The position numbers and the translations under genes are program-made. A model generated the notes under the pieces. The model was given only the letters and a program-made list of their open reading frames with translations. It searched no databases and had not been told where the DNA came from. This document shows, piece by piece, positions 29,609 to 39,405 of a stretch of 64,000 nucleotides of DNA. Within the stretch, counting starts at the first letter, position 1. Each line of letters opens with the position of its first letter. This stretch comes from Acidimicrobiaceae bacterium. GTDB lineage: Bacteria > Actinomycetota > Acidimicrobiia > Acidimicrobiales > RAAP-2. The stretch lies in assembly GCA_025350565.1 (NCBI GenBank), contig JANXXO010000060.1:1-64000 (forward strand), given 5' to 3'.

Positions 29609-29636
29609 GGGCCACTCGCGTGGCGGCTGGTACGTC

Positions 29637-30647
29637 GTGCGCCTAGGCAATCTCTATGGTCCCGACGCCACCTTTCTGGGCGTGCCGGGCGCCGATCCCG
29701 ACCTCGTGCAGGAGTGGTCGACGGCGGGTGCGGCCATCATCGGCGCGCCCTTCGACGGCGGAACGTCGCACCGCTCGGGCTGTCGTTTCGGACCCCAAGC
29801 GATCCGCACGACCGATTATTTACCCCACGACGGGAAGCGTCCGAGTCTCGCGCTCGGCGTCGACCCTCTGATCGATCTCGCCGTGGTGGACCTCGGCGAC
29901 GTCGAAATGCCGTCGGGTGAGACCGAAACCGCCCTTCGACGCTTGGAGGAGCGGGTGACGACGGTGGCTGGCGCCGGGGTCATTCCGATCATTCTCGGCG
30001 GCGATCACACGATTGCCCTGCCCGACGTCACGGGCGTCGCTCGCCACGTGGGATGGGGACGGGTCTCGGTCATCCATTTCGACGCGCACGCCGACACGGG
30101 GGATAGTCAGATGGGTTCGCTCTACGGACACGGCACGCCCATGCGCCGACTGATCGAGTCGGGCGCCTGTCGCGGCGACCGCTTCCTTCAGATCGGACTT
30201 CGCGGCTACTGGCCCGAACCAGCGACGTTGGACTGGATGGCGGCCCAAGGCATGCGCTCCTTCGAGATGACCGAGATCGTGCGTCGTGGTCTCGACGACG
30301 TGCTCGACGAAGCCATCCGTATCGCGACCGACGACTGCGACTCGGTCTTTCTTTCCGTGGACGTGGACGTCGTTGATCCCGGTTCGGCCCCCGGCACGGG
30401 TACCCCCGAACCCGGCGGTCTCACGAGCCGTCAACTGCTCGACGCGGTCCGTCGGATCGCCATGGAGACGCCACTGGGTGGCGTCGACGTCGTGGAAGTC
30501 TCGCCCCCCTACGACCACGCCGAGATCACCGCGTACCTGGGTAACCGCATTGTGCTCGAAGCCCTGGGCGGGATTGCCTGGCGTCGCGCCGCCCAGCGCG
30601 GCGAGGCACCTCGCCACCCGAGCGATCCGTTACTGCAGGGCCACTAG
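29637..30647 (+). CDS. Ureohydrolase (agmatinase/arginase family)
   Basis: GGDHTIALP, VIHFDAHADTGD, YGHGTPMRRLIE, FLSVDVDVVDPGSAPGTGTPEPGG metal-binding motifs. Confidence 0.93.
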   Translation: MRLGNLYGPDATFLGVPGADPDLVQEWSTAGAAIIGAPFDGGTSHRSGCRFGPQAIRTTDYLPHDGKRPSLALGVDPLIDLAVVDLGDVEMPSGETETALRRLEERVTTVAGAGVIPIILGGDHTIALPDVTGVARHVGWGRVSVIHFDAHADTGDSQMGSLYGHGTPMRRLIESGACRGDRFLQIGLRGYWPEPATLDWMAAQGMRSFEMTEIVRRGLDDVLDEAIRIATDDCDSVFLSVDVDVVDPGSAPGTGTPEPGGLTSRQLLDAVRRIAMETPLGGVDVVEVSPPYDHAEITAYLGNRIVLEALGGIAWRRAAQRGEAPRHPSDPLLQGH

Positions 30648-32014
30648 TCGCGCATGGTCGCGAGGATCTGGTCAACCAGTTCGTCGGTCGTGTCGGGATG
30701 CAAGAAGGCGAAGCGGGCCACCGTCTCACCCTCCCATTTGGTAGGAGTGACGAAGGCGATCTGATCGCGTAACAGTTGATGACTCCACTCGACGTACCGC
30801 TCGGTCGACCAACCGAGACGGCGGAACAGGACAATCGACAGGCTTACTGGACGCACCATCTCGACGTGATCGAGGTCGTGAATCTTGCACTCGGTACGGT
30901 GCGCGAGGTCAACCGCGCTCTGGACGGCGCTCTCATACGCGTCGGTGCCGTTGGTCACCAGGGAGAACCAAAATGGCAGTCCGCGCGCCCGACGCGAGAG
31001 GTGGATGGCGAAATCCGAAGGGTTCCATTCGTAGTGCTCGTCGTCGCTCGTGTGCAAAATGTCGAGGTAACCGGCCTGTTGCGCAAGCACCTTTCGCGCC
31101 ACCGTGGGATTGCGGTACACCAGAGCGCAGCAGTCGAGTGGTCCGAAGAGCCACTTGTGCGGATCGACGATGAAGCTGTCGGCGTGGCGTAGTCCCGCGA
31201 GCAAGTGGCGTTCGGACGGCGAAAAGAGAGCGGCGCCACCGTAGGCGCCGTCCACGTGGAACCACAGATCGTGCTCGCGCGCGTAACTGCCGAGTCCCTC
31301 GAGGTCGTCAACGATCCCGGCGTTGGTCGTGCCGGAGGTGGCCACGATGCCCACCACGCTGCTCGGGTTTTGGTCGTTGGCCAGTGCCGCTTCCAGACTT
31401 TCGCGCGTGAAACGGTGGTCGTCGGTGTTCACGATGAGTGGCTCGATGCCCAGGACGTGCAGCGCCTTACCAATGCTTGAGTGGGCGTCCGAGGAGATAG
31501 CGAAGCGCACTTCGTGAGCGGCGAGCTCGGGGTGCTTGACCCGTCCGACGTCGCGACCGACCGTCAGGCTCGAGAGATTGCCGAGCGAACCCCCCGACAC
31601 GAAGGCGCCCCCGGAACCGTCCGGCATCCCGGCCAGCTGGGCGATGAAGGCCAGCGCGAGATTCTCGGCCATGACCACGCCACTCGACTCGAGCCAACTG
31701 GTACCGTTCAACCCCGAACAGGCGACCACCATGTCGAAGAGCAGGGAGTTCTTGGTGGGCGCGTTGGGAATGAAGGCGAGAAAACCTGGTGAGTCGATGG
31801 ACACCACCGCCGGAGCCAACTCGTCGCGGAAGAAATTGAGTATCTCGTCGGCGTTGCGGCCCCCGGAGGTGATGAAACCCTTCATGTCGCCCGGCGCCAT
31901 GGCGTGCAGACTTCCGAAGTCGAGTGGCACGGGGTCCATGGAAAGACGTTCGCGGCAGTAGGCGAAGACCTCGTTGGTCAATTCGGCGTTGTAGTTGAAC
32001 ATTGGGTGCCCCAT
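30644..32014 (-). CDS. Group II PLP-dependent decarboxylase (aromatic-L-amino-acid decarboxylase-like)
   Basis: FHVDGAYGGAALFSPSERHLLAGLRHADSFIVDPHKWLFGPLDCCALVYR (DPHKW PLP lysine). Confidence 0.92.
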   Translation of the reverse strand: MGHPMFNYNAELTNEVFAYCRERLSMDPVPLDFGSLHAMAPGDMKGFITSGGRNADEILNFFRDELAPAVVSIDSPGFLAFIPNAPTKNSLLFDMVVACSGLNGTSWLESSGVVMAENLALAFIAQLAGMPDGSGGAFVSGGSLGNLSSLTVGRDVGRVKHPELAAHEVRFAISSDAHSSIGKALHVLGIEPLIVNTDDHRFTRESLEAALANDQNPSSVVGIVATSGTTNAGIVDDLEGLGSYAREHDLWFHVDGAYGGAALFSPSERHLLAGLRHADSFIVDPHKWLFGPLDCCALVYRNPTVARKVLAQQAGYLDILHTSDDEHYEWNPSDFAIHLSRRARGLPFWFSLVTNGTDAYESAVQSAVDLAHRTECKIHDLDHVEMVRPVSLSIVLFRRLGWSTERYVEWSHQLLRDQIAFVTPTKWEGETVARFAFLHPDTTDELVDQILATMRD

Positions 32015-32118
32015 TGCACGGCCTTTCGATTTTGATCCCTGTCTATCGTATGCACTCAAACGACCTTTCCCAATTCGTGTCACCGGGCCCCGCGTGACGG
32101 CGAAAGTAGAATCCCTTA

Positions 32119-33030
32119 ATGGCTCAACTACGCGTCGGCTATCTAGGCCCGGAAGGCTCCTACTCGCACGAGGCCGTCTCGACGATGGACGACGTGGTCA
32201 CCGTTGCCTGCGATTCGATCGCTGATCTCCTGGCCGCCGTCGCTGACGCCACCTTGGACCAGGGCGTGCTTCCCTTGGAGAACGCCATCGAGGGGACCGT
32301 GTCGGCGACGATCGACGGATTGGTCTTTGACCACGAGTTGTTCATCGAACGCGAGATCGTCCTACCCATCAGGCTGCACCTCCTGGCGCGACCAGGCGTG
32401 GCCCTGGAGGATCTCACCAGCGTGCGCAGTTACGTACACGCCCTGGCCCAATGCCGGAACTTTCTGCGTACCTTGTCCGTCTCGGTCGATCAGACCACCT
32501 CGACCTCGCAGGCCGCTCGAGAGGTGGCCGCCTCCCACGAGCCCTGGGGTGCCGTTGCCTCGACCTTGGCGGGCACCCTCTTTGGCCTTCGCACGTTGGC
32601 GAGCGATATAGAGGACCACGCTGACAACGCCACGCGATTCGTGGTGGTCGGACGAGACGACGTCGCCTCACCCACCGGTCACGACCGCACCACCATTGTC
32701 TGTTTCCAAGACGCCGACCGGCCGGGATCGCTCTACGGCATACTCGGTCGATTCGCCGCGCGCGATATCAACCTCACCAAGCTCGAAAGTCGCCCGACCA
32801 AACGGGGCCTCGGTGAGTACTGCTTCGTTATTGAGTTCGAAGGTCACGTCGCCGACGACGTCGTCGCCGACTGTCTGGCCGACTTGCAGGCCCATCTCAC
32901 GCGGGTGAAGTTCCTCGGCTCGTATCCGGTGACGGGTGACGAGGCGAATGATCGGCGCGAAGAGGTGGTCGAGGCACGCAAGGTCGCCGCGGACTGGATC
33001 AAGGGAATTCGCAACCGCATCCGGTCCTAG
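32119..33030 (+). CDS. pheA: Prephenate dehydratase
   Basis: VGYLGPEGSYSHEAV..VLPLENAIEGTVSATID..; TRFVVVGRD; ACT domain 'GSLYGILGRFAARDINLTKLESRPTKRGLGEYCFVIEFEGH'. Confidence 0.95.
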   Translation: MAQLRVGYLGPEGSYSHEAVSTMDDVVTVACDSIADLLAAVADATLDQGVLPLENAIEGTVSATIDGLVFDHELFIEREIVLPIRLHLLARPGVALEDLTSVRSYVHALAQCRNFLRTLSVSVDQTTSTSQAAREVAASHEPWGAVASTLAGTLFGLRTLASDIEDHADNATRFVVVGRDDVASPTGHDRTTIVCFQDADRPGSLYGILGRFAARDINLTKLESRPTKRGLGEYCFVIEFEGHVADDVVADCLADLQAHLTRVKFLGSYPVTGDEANDRREEVVEARKVAADWIKGIRNRIRS

Positions 33031-33045
33031 GAGTGCCCCGAATGC

Positions 33046-34995
33046 CTAGTGCTTCAGCGAGGCCCGTTCGATGGTGCTGCGCATCTGAGCGTCCACCGTC
33101 TGGGCGCCCAAGTGCTGATCAATGACGTCGAGGAGTTCTTGGAGGTCGAGCGGCTTCGAGAGATAGTCGTAGACGCCGGCGTTGCGGAATCGCCGCCGCT
33201 GCCACGCGGTCGCGTCGGCCGAGAGTACGACGACGGGGATGTCAATGGTGCGCGAGTCTTCACGCAGATGCTGGAGCACGTCAAAGCCATGGACGTCGGC
33301 CAAGTGCACGTCGAGCAAAATGAGTTCGGGCTGGTGCTGTTGCGCCAGTTCAATGCCCAGACCACCTTGTAACGAGGTGAGGAGGCGGATGTGGGGTCGC
33401 TGCAGCAAGAGCCGCTCGACGAGTTGCACGTTGGCGAGATCGTCTTCGATGTAGAGCACCGTCGCCACGGCCTCTTCGAGTTCCGCACAGCGCCGGTCGG
33501 GTGCGTCACCCAAGGGCAGCAACTTCGTGAATTCGGCGATGGGCAGTTCAACCCAGAAGGTTGAGCCAATGCCCACGGTGCTGTCGACGCCGAGGGTACC
33601 GCCAATCGCCTCGACCAAGCCTTTGGAGAGGGCGAGGCCTAGGCCAGTCCCCTCCACCCCGGTTGATTCAGCGTCGAGCCGGTCGAACGGCGTGAACAGC
33701 CGCGAACGAAGGGCCGGCGTGATGCCCGGACCGGTGTCGGCCACGGAGAAGCGAACCCGACCGTTGCGTCGCGCGCTGGAGACGGTCACCGCTCCCTTTG
33801 GCGCGTTGTACTTGATGGCGTTGGACAACAGGTTGAGGAGCACCTGCTTCAGCCGTTGCTGGTCGGCCAGCACGTGGTAGTCCACGCTCGTTTGCAAGAC
33901 GATGGAGATCTCGTGCTCGTCGGCCAAAGGCTTGACGATTTCGATGCACTCGCTCTGCAGTTCCTTCAGATTCACTGGTTCGATCATCACCGTGATGTGG
34001 CCAGCTTCGATCCTGGCGATGTCGAGGACCTCGTTGATCAGATCGAGGAGGTACTGGCCGGAGTGGTGGATGTAGCCCACCATCTGGAGCTCGTCGGGTG
34101 ACTTGAGTTCCATCTCCAGGATCTGGGCGAAGCCGAGGACTGAATTAAGCGGCGTGCGCAGTTCGTGACTCATCCGGGACATGAATTCGCTCTTGGCGAA
34201 GTTGGCTCGTTCGGCCGCCTCCTTGGCCTCCTGGAGCACCATTTCGTTGGCCACCGTTTCGGTCACGTCGCGTGAGACGAGCACCGCGCGTGGCGCCAAA
34301 CCCCGTTCGTCACGAATGAGGCGCCCTCGAGTTTCGATGTTGAGCATGACGCCGTCGGCTCGCCGAGCGCGGAAGCGGTAGTTCGTGATGGCCCCACTGT
34401 GGCCGGTGAAGAGCTCGTGCAGCGCCAGGGTGACGTGCTCGCGGTCGTCGGGGTGGACGATGTCGAGCGACGGGCGACCACGGCGGTCGGTCATCGATGC
34501 GCCGTAGATGCGGTCGGTGCCGGGACTGACGTTCAGCACCGTGAAGTGTTCGTCCACGGTGATGATCGAGTCGGCGACGGCGTCGAGAATGGCCCGGGTC
34601 GTTTCTAGGCTCTCGGCCAGTTGCGTCTGACCTTCCACTTGATCGGTGATGTCGCGGCCGGCGGAGAAGACGGCCCCGTTTCGCCCTTGACTACTCCACT
34701 CAATCCATCGGTACTCTCCATCGCGTCGCCGTTGACGGTTGCGAAATCCCACGATCGACGCTTCGGGCGCACTCATTAAGTAACTGAATTTCTGCATGGT
34801 TGGTTCGATGTCGTCGGGGTGAATAAGTTCCGTGAAGGGTTTACCCTGCAGATCGGCGAGCGTCCAGCCCATGGAGTTCGGCCACGCGGAGTTCACGACC
34901 CGCCAGTTACCAACCTCGTCCAGGATTGACATCAGATCGGTGGAGTTCCAAAAGAACTCACCCATATCGGACGTGTCAAAGATTTCGCGAGACAT
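33046..34995 (-). CDS. Hybrid PAS-PAS sensor histidine kinase with C-terminal receiver domain
   Basis: Two PAS domains, H-box MSHELRTPLNSVLGFAQI, G-box VADTGPGI, REC 'LILLDVHLADVHGFDVLQHLREDSRTIDIPVVVLSADA'. Confidence 0.94.
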   Translation of the reverse strand: MSREIFDTSDMGEFFWNSTDLMSILDEVGNWRVVNSAWPNSMGWTLADLQGKPFTELIHPDDIEPTMQKFSYLMSAPEASIVGFRNRQRRRDGEYRWIEWSSQGRNGAVFSAGRDITDQVEGQTQLAESLETTRAILDAVADSIITVDEHFTVLNVSPGTDRIYGASMTDRRGRPSLDIVHPDDREHVTLALHELFTGHSGAITNYRFRARRADGVMLNIETRGRLIRDERGLAPRAVLVSRDVTETVANEMVLQEAKEAAERANFAKSEFMSRMSHELRTPLNSVLGFAQILEMELKSPDELQMVGYIHHSGQYLLDLINEVLDIARIEAGHITVMIEPVNLKELQSECIEIVKPLADEHEISIVLQTSVDYHVLADQQRLKQVLLNLLSNAIKYNAPKGAVTVSSARRNGRVRFSVADTGPGITPALRSRLFTPFDRLDAESTGVEGTGLGLALSKGLVEAIGGTLGVDSTVGIGSTFWVELPIAEFTKLLPLGDAPDRRCAELEEAVATVLYIEDDLANVQLVERLLLQRPHIRLLTSLQGGLGIELAQQHQPELILLDVHLADVHGFDVLQHLREDSRTIDIPVVVLSADATAWQRRRFRNAGVYDYLSKPLDLQELLDVIDQHLGAQTVDAQMRSTIERASLKH

Positions 34996-35252
34996 GACGA
35001 CACCTTTCACCAATGCATTGAGTTGAAAGACGTTTGCCGACAACCACCGCGCAACCGATGTGCGCCGGTCGTACCTCCAACTTTACTAGTCACCCGCGCA
35101 GATAATCCTTGAGTATCTACTGTGAATGCGATGACGTAGGTCACGTATCGGAACAGTTGGTCAGAAAAATGAGCGACGATTGTCGCACATTTGCGAATGC
35201 GCGCTCGTGGCCGGTCGGCGCGGCGGTGCGGAAAACTTGATTGATTGTCGAG

Positions 35253-36464
35253 TTACGCGCGTACTCGTTCGCTCAGCGCGTCGAGATAGTAACGAATCTG
35301 CAGGGCCACGGCCGCGCCTTCGCCCACGGCCGAGGCGATCTGTTTCGTCGAGCCGGAACGGACATCGCCGGCGGCGAAGATGCCGTCGACGCTGGTGCGA
35401 AACATGGGGTCGGTCACGATGAAGCCGCGCCCGTCAACCTCAATGTCGTGGTCGAGAAAACTCGTGTTGGGGTCGAGACCAATGAAGACGAATGCGCCGG
35501 CCGTTTCGTGGATCTCTTCCACGCCGTTGACCGACAAGGTGATCGACGCTAGTTTCCCGGTCTCGTTGGCGTTGAAGGAAGTCACCGACGTGTCCAACTT
35601 CACCGACATCTTCTGGTGGTTGACCACCTTGTCTTGGAGCAATTTCGAGGCGGAAAGAGTGGCCATTGCCTGCACCACCGTCACGTGCTCGGCGAACTGG
35701 GTGAGAAAGAGTCCCTCCTCGAGACCGCTGTTACCACCACCGATCACCGTCAGGTCCTTCGCGCCCTTGTAGAACGGTCCGTCGCACGTTGCGCAGAAGT
35801 GAACGCCCGCTCCAATGAGATCGGCCTCGCCTTCGGCGTCGGTGCGGCGATACGTCGAACCCGAGGCCACCAGCACGACGCGAGCCCGCACGGCGTCACC
35901 GGTCGAGAGATCGACGCGCAGCAGAGCGCCCTCGCGCGTGATGGCCGTCGCCCCCACCGCCTCGAGGATCTCGACGCCGTAGCGCTGCGCCTGGCGGGTC
36001 ATTCGTTCGGCCAGTTCGGCCCCGCCGACGCCGTCGGGGAATCCGGGGTAGTTGTCGAATCGTTCGGTGACGCCGGCCTGACCCCCCGACGCGCTCTTCT
36101 CCACGATCAAGACGCTCGCGTTTTCACGCGCGCCGTAAATCGCCGTGGTGAGGCCCGTAGGACCGCCGCCCACGATCACGATGTCGTACTCGCGACTGGC
36201 GGCCACCCGGGACAGACCGATTCGGTCGGCCAATTCGTCGTTGGACGGTTCGGCGAGGAAAGTTCCGTCGGGAAAGATGATGGTCGGAATAATTCGTTTG
36301 CCGCCGTGGAGCGCTTCGACGTCGGCGGTCTTCTCGGGGAACTCTTCGAGGTCAACCCACTCGTAGGGGATGCGGTGCGACGCGAGGAACTGCTTCGCGC
36401 GCCGACAGTCGGGACACCAACTGGCGCCGTAGACGGTCAGTGGAGCACTGGGGGGTGACGTCAT
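35253..36464 (-). CDS. Glutaredoxin/mycoredoxin-like domain fused to thioredoxin reductase-like FAD oxidoreductase
   Basis: N-terminus VYGASWCPDCRRAKQFLASHRIPYEWVDLEE; then IVGGGPTGLTTAIYGARENASVLIVEK and redox-active CATCDGPFYKGAKDLTVIGGGNSGLEEGLFL. Confidence 0.92.
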   Translation of the reverse strand: MTSPPSAPLTVYGASWCPDCRRAKQFLASHRIPYEWVDLEEFPEKTADVEALHGGKRIIPTIIFPDGTFLAEPSNDELADRIGLSRVAASREYDIVIVGGGPTGLTTAIYGARENASVLIVEKSASGGQAGVTERFDNYPGFPDGVGGAELAERMTRQAQRYGVEILEAVGATAITREGALLRVDLSTGDAVRARVVLVASGSTYRRTDAEGEADLIGAGVHFCATCDGPFYKGAKDLTVIGGGNSGLEEGLFLTQFAEHVTVVQAMATLSASKLLQDKVVNHQKMSVKLDTSVTSFNANETGKLASITLSVNGVEEIHETAGAFVFIGLDPNTSFLDHDIEVDGRGFIVTDPMFRTSVDGIFAAGDVRSGSTKQIASAVGEGAAVALQIRYYLDALSERVRA

Positions 36465-36476
36465 GGCGACGACCTT

Positions 36477-36731
36477 TCAACTATCAGAGTGGAAGCGACG
36501 AAAGAGTTGCACCAGACCTTCGACCGTCTCGGGCGCAAGGTCGTCGGGCGACACGGTGCCACCGGCGGCGATGATCGCGCGCATCTGGTCGAGGTAGGCG
36601 TGGCAGGCGTCGCAGCGCGCGAGGTGCTTTTCCAGGCGTCGCCGGTCGCCTCGCGACAGCGTGTGGTCGAGATAGTCGTTGACCAGTTCGACGGCGTCGC
36701 GGCACACCAGTGCTGAAGGCATCAGCTTCAT
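36477..36731 (-). CDS. Zinc-finger (ZAS/zf-HC2) anti-sigma factor
   Basis: 84 aa; HLARCDACHAYL = H-x3-C-x2-C. Confidence 0.87.
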   Translation of the reverse strand: MKLMPSALVCRDAVELVNDYLDHTLSRGDRRRLEKHLARCDACHAYLDQMRAIIAAGGTVSPDDLAPETVEGLVQLFRRFHSDS

Positions 36732-37327
36732 GGTTTCGTTCCCTTCGCCGCCTCTTCGACGATGCTCCTGACTCGAGCGCGTCCTCGGTGCAAAATCACC
36801 CGCACGTTGGCCTCACTGAGCGTCAGCAGTTCGGCGACCTCCTGCGTTGTTAGTCCCTCGACGTCACGAAGCGTTACGACCGCGCGTTGGGGTTCACCGA
36901 GCGACCGGATGGCGCCGTGCACCTCGGCCACGAGGTGACTGCGATCGATCCGTGCGTCGACGGCGTCGGTGAAGGGTACGGGTGGTTCGCTCCAGAGGCC
37001 CCCCTGATCGAACCGGTGCGCCGAAACGCTCGGTCCGGACTCGTTGGTGTCCACGGGGATCGAGCGGTGTTCCTTGACGCCGAGGGTTCGCGCGCGGTTC
37101 ACGCAGATTCGAAGCAGCCACGTTTTGAACGAACTTCGACCTTCGAAGTGCTCCACGCCACGCATGACGGCGATCCAGGTCTCTTGGGCGACGTCCTGGG
37201 CACTGGCGCTCGAACCGACGTAGTAGCGAGCAATTTTCACCAGGGTCGAGTGGTAACGCTCCACCAGTTCGGTGAACGCCTGTTCGTCGCCACCGAGCAG
37301 TCTCGCCAAGAGCTCGGTGTCGTCCAC
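36728..37327 (-). CDS. ECF-family RNA polymerase sigma factor
   Basis: AFTELVERYHSTLVKIARYYVGSSASAQDVAQETWIAVMRGVEHFEGRSSFKTWLLRICVNRA; region 4 'PQRAVVTLRDVEGLTTQEVAELLTLSEANVRVILHRGRARVR'. Confidence 0.95.
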   Translation of the reverse strand: MDDTELLARLLGGDEQAFTELVERYHSTLVKIARYYVGSSASAQDVAQETWIAVMRGVEHFEGRSSFKTWLLRICVNRARTLGVKEHRSIPVDTNESGPSVSAHRFDQGGLWSEPPVPFTDAVDARIDRSHLVAEVHGAIRSLGEPQRAVVTLRDVEGLTTQEVAELLTLSEANVRVILHRGRARVRSIVEEAAKGTKP

Positions 37328-37438
37328 GAGGTGAACAGTACCGTTCGCGCGAGGATCTTCGCGCAGATCGCGCTGCGCGACGTCGACGAACGCACGGTCG
37401 TCGACGCCATGGCACAGTGGTTTCGTGGTCGGTCTCCG

Positions 37439-37523
37439 CGGAGGGAGTGGGATTTGAACCCACGGTGGGCAAGCCCACGCCGGTTTTCAAGACCGGTACA
37501 TTCGGCCGCTCTGTCATCCCTCC
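37439..37523 (-). tRNA. tRNA-Ser (TGA)
   Basis: Reverse complement GGAGGGATGACAGAGCGGCCGAATGTACCGGTCTTGAAAACCGG...GTGGGTTCAAATCCCACTCCCTCC with long variable arm; anticodon loop CTTGAAA. Confidence 0.95.
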
Positions 37524-37548
37524 GTCAACGATTCTAGTTGACGGCGTT

Positions 37549-39372
37549 TTACTTTTTCTTGTGGAGACGGTGACGGGCCGCGACGTCGAGGACGGCTTTT
37601 CGTAGCCGAACCGACTTCGGGGTGACTTCGACGGCTTCGTCGTCGGCGATGAACTCCAGCGCCTGTTCGAGCGAGAAGATCGTGGGGGGCGCGATGCGTT
37701 CGGTGTTGTCGGAGCCGGACGCGCGCATGTTGGTCAGTTTCTTTTCCTTGGTGGGATTGACGTTCATCTCGTCCGAGCGCGCATTTTCGCCCACGATCAT
37801 GCCTTCGTACACCTCAACCCCCGGACCCACGAAGAGCACGCCGCGCTGTTCGAGATCGAGCAACGCGTTGCCCGTCGTATCGCCGCGTCGGTCGGCGACG
37901 AGCACACCGTTCTGGCGCAGTCGAATGTCGCCGAACCACGCCGCGTAACCGTCGAAGTTGGAGTGCATGATGCCCGCACCCCTGGTCTCGGTCATGAACT
38001 CCGTTCGAATGCCCACCAGGCCCCGCGCCGGCATACGCCACTCGAGACGTACCCATCCGGTGCCGTGATTCACCATGTCGGTCATCGAACCTTTGCGCGT
38101 CGCGAGCAACGTGGTCACGTTGCCCACGAACTCTTCGGGTACGTCAATGGTGACGTGCTCGACGGGCTCGTGGACTTTGCCGTCCACGACACGAGTAACG
38201 ACCTGGGGCTTGCCCACGGTCAGTTCGAATCCCTCACGTCGCATGGTCTCGATCAGGACGGCGAGTTGGAGTTCGCCACGACCCTGCACTTCCCAGGCGT
38301 CGGGACGCTCGGTATTGAGCACGCGCAGCGCGACGTTACCCACGAGTTCGCGGTCGAGGCGGTCCTTCACCATGCGAGCGGTGAGCAGTTTTCCTTCCGT
38401 GCCGGCCAGAGGGGACGTGTTGATCCCGATAGTCATCGAAAGACTCGGCTCGTCGACGTGCAGTGGCTCCAGGGCAATGGGGTTGTCGGGGTCGGCCAAG
38501 GTCTCGCCAATGGTGATGTCTTCGAACCCGGCCACCGCGACGATGTCGCCCGGTCCGGCCGATTGGGCCGGCATTCGCTCGAGGGCTTCGGTGATGAATA
38601 GTTCGGTGATTTTGGCGTGTTCGATCGTGCCGTCGATGCGACACCACGCCACGCGTTGTCCGCGCTCGAGGTTGCCGTTGATGACGCGACAGAGCGCCAG
38701 TCGACCGAGGTAGGGCGACGCGTCCAGGTTGCAGACGAGCGCTTGGAGACCGTGACCCTCTTCGTACTCGGGCGCTGGGACGTAGTCGGCAATGGTCTGG
38801 AAGAGTGGCGTCAAGTCACCCGAGGTGTCGTTGACGTCGAGCGACGCCCAACCCTGACGGGCGCTCGCGTAGAGAATGGGAAAGGAGATCTGGTGCTCGT
38901 CGGCGTCGAGGTCGAGGAAGAGATTTTCGACCTCTTCGACGACCTCTTTGATGCGCGCGTCGGGCCGGTCGACCTTATTGATGACCAGCACCACGGGAAG
39001 GCGCTTCTCGAGGGTCTTTCGCAGCACGAAACGAGTCTGGGGCAAGGGCCCTTCGGCGGCGTCCACCAGCAAGATGACGGCGTCGACCATGGCCAGGCCG
39101 CGCTCCACTTCGCCACCGAAGTCGGCGTGACCGGGGGTGTCAATGATGTTGATGGTGAGGTCGTGCCACTTGACCGCGGTGTTCTTCGCGAGGATGGTGA
39201 TGCCCTTTTCGCGCTCGAGGTCGCCCGAGTCCATGACCCGGTCGGTCAACTCCTCGTGGGCCGTGAACGAGCCGGTTTGGCGCAGCATTTTGTCGACCAA
39301 GGTCGTTTTACCGTGGTCGACGTGGGCGATAATGGCGATGTTTCGAAGCGAAGTACGGATAGGCATGGCCAC
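37549..39372 (-). CDS. typA: GTPase TypA/BipA
   Basis: RNIAIIAHVDHGKTTLVDKMLRQTG..REKGITILAKNTAVKW..DTPGHADFGGEVER; TypA C-terminal 'RGAGIMHSNFDGYAAW'. Confidence 0.97.
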   Translation of the reverse strand: MAMPIRTSLRNIAIIAHVDHGKTTLVDKMLRQTGSFTAHEELTDRVMDSGDLEREKGITILAKNTAVKWHDLTINIIDTPGHADFGGEVERGLAMVDAVILLVDAAEGPLPQTRFVLRKTLEKRLPVVLVINKVDRPDARIKEVVEEVENLFLDLDADEHQISFPILYASARQGWASLDVNDTSGDLTPLFQTIADYVPAPEYEEGHGLQALVCNLDASPYLGRLALCRVINGNLERGQRVAWCRIDGTIEHAKITELFITEALERMPAQSAGPGDIVAVAGFEDITIGETLADPDNPIALEPLHVDEPSLSMTIGINTSPLAGTEGKLLTARMVKDRLDRELVGNVALRVLNTERPDAWEVQGRGELQLAVLIETMRREGFELTVGKPQVVTRVVDGKVHEPVEHVTIDVPEEFVGNVTTLLATRKGSMTDMVNHGTGWVRLEWRMPARGLVGIRTEFMTETRGAGIMHSNFDGYAAWFGDIRLRQNGVLVADRRGDTTGNALLDLEQRGVLFVGPGVEVYEGMIVGENARSDEMNVNPTKEKKLTNMRASGSDNTERIAPPTIFSLEQALEFIADDEAVEVTPKSVRLRKAVLDVAARHRLHKKK

Positions 39373-39405
39373 ACCACGCTACTAGGAACGACCAACTACC
39401 CCGGC

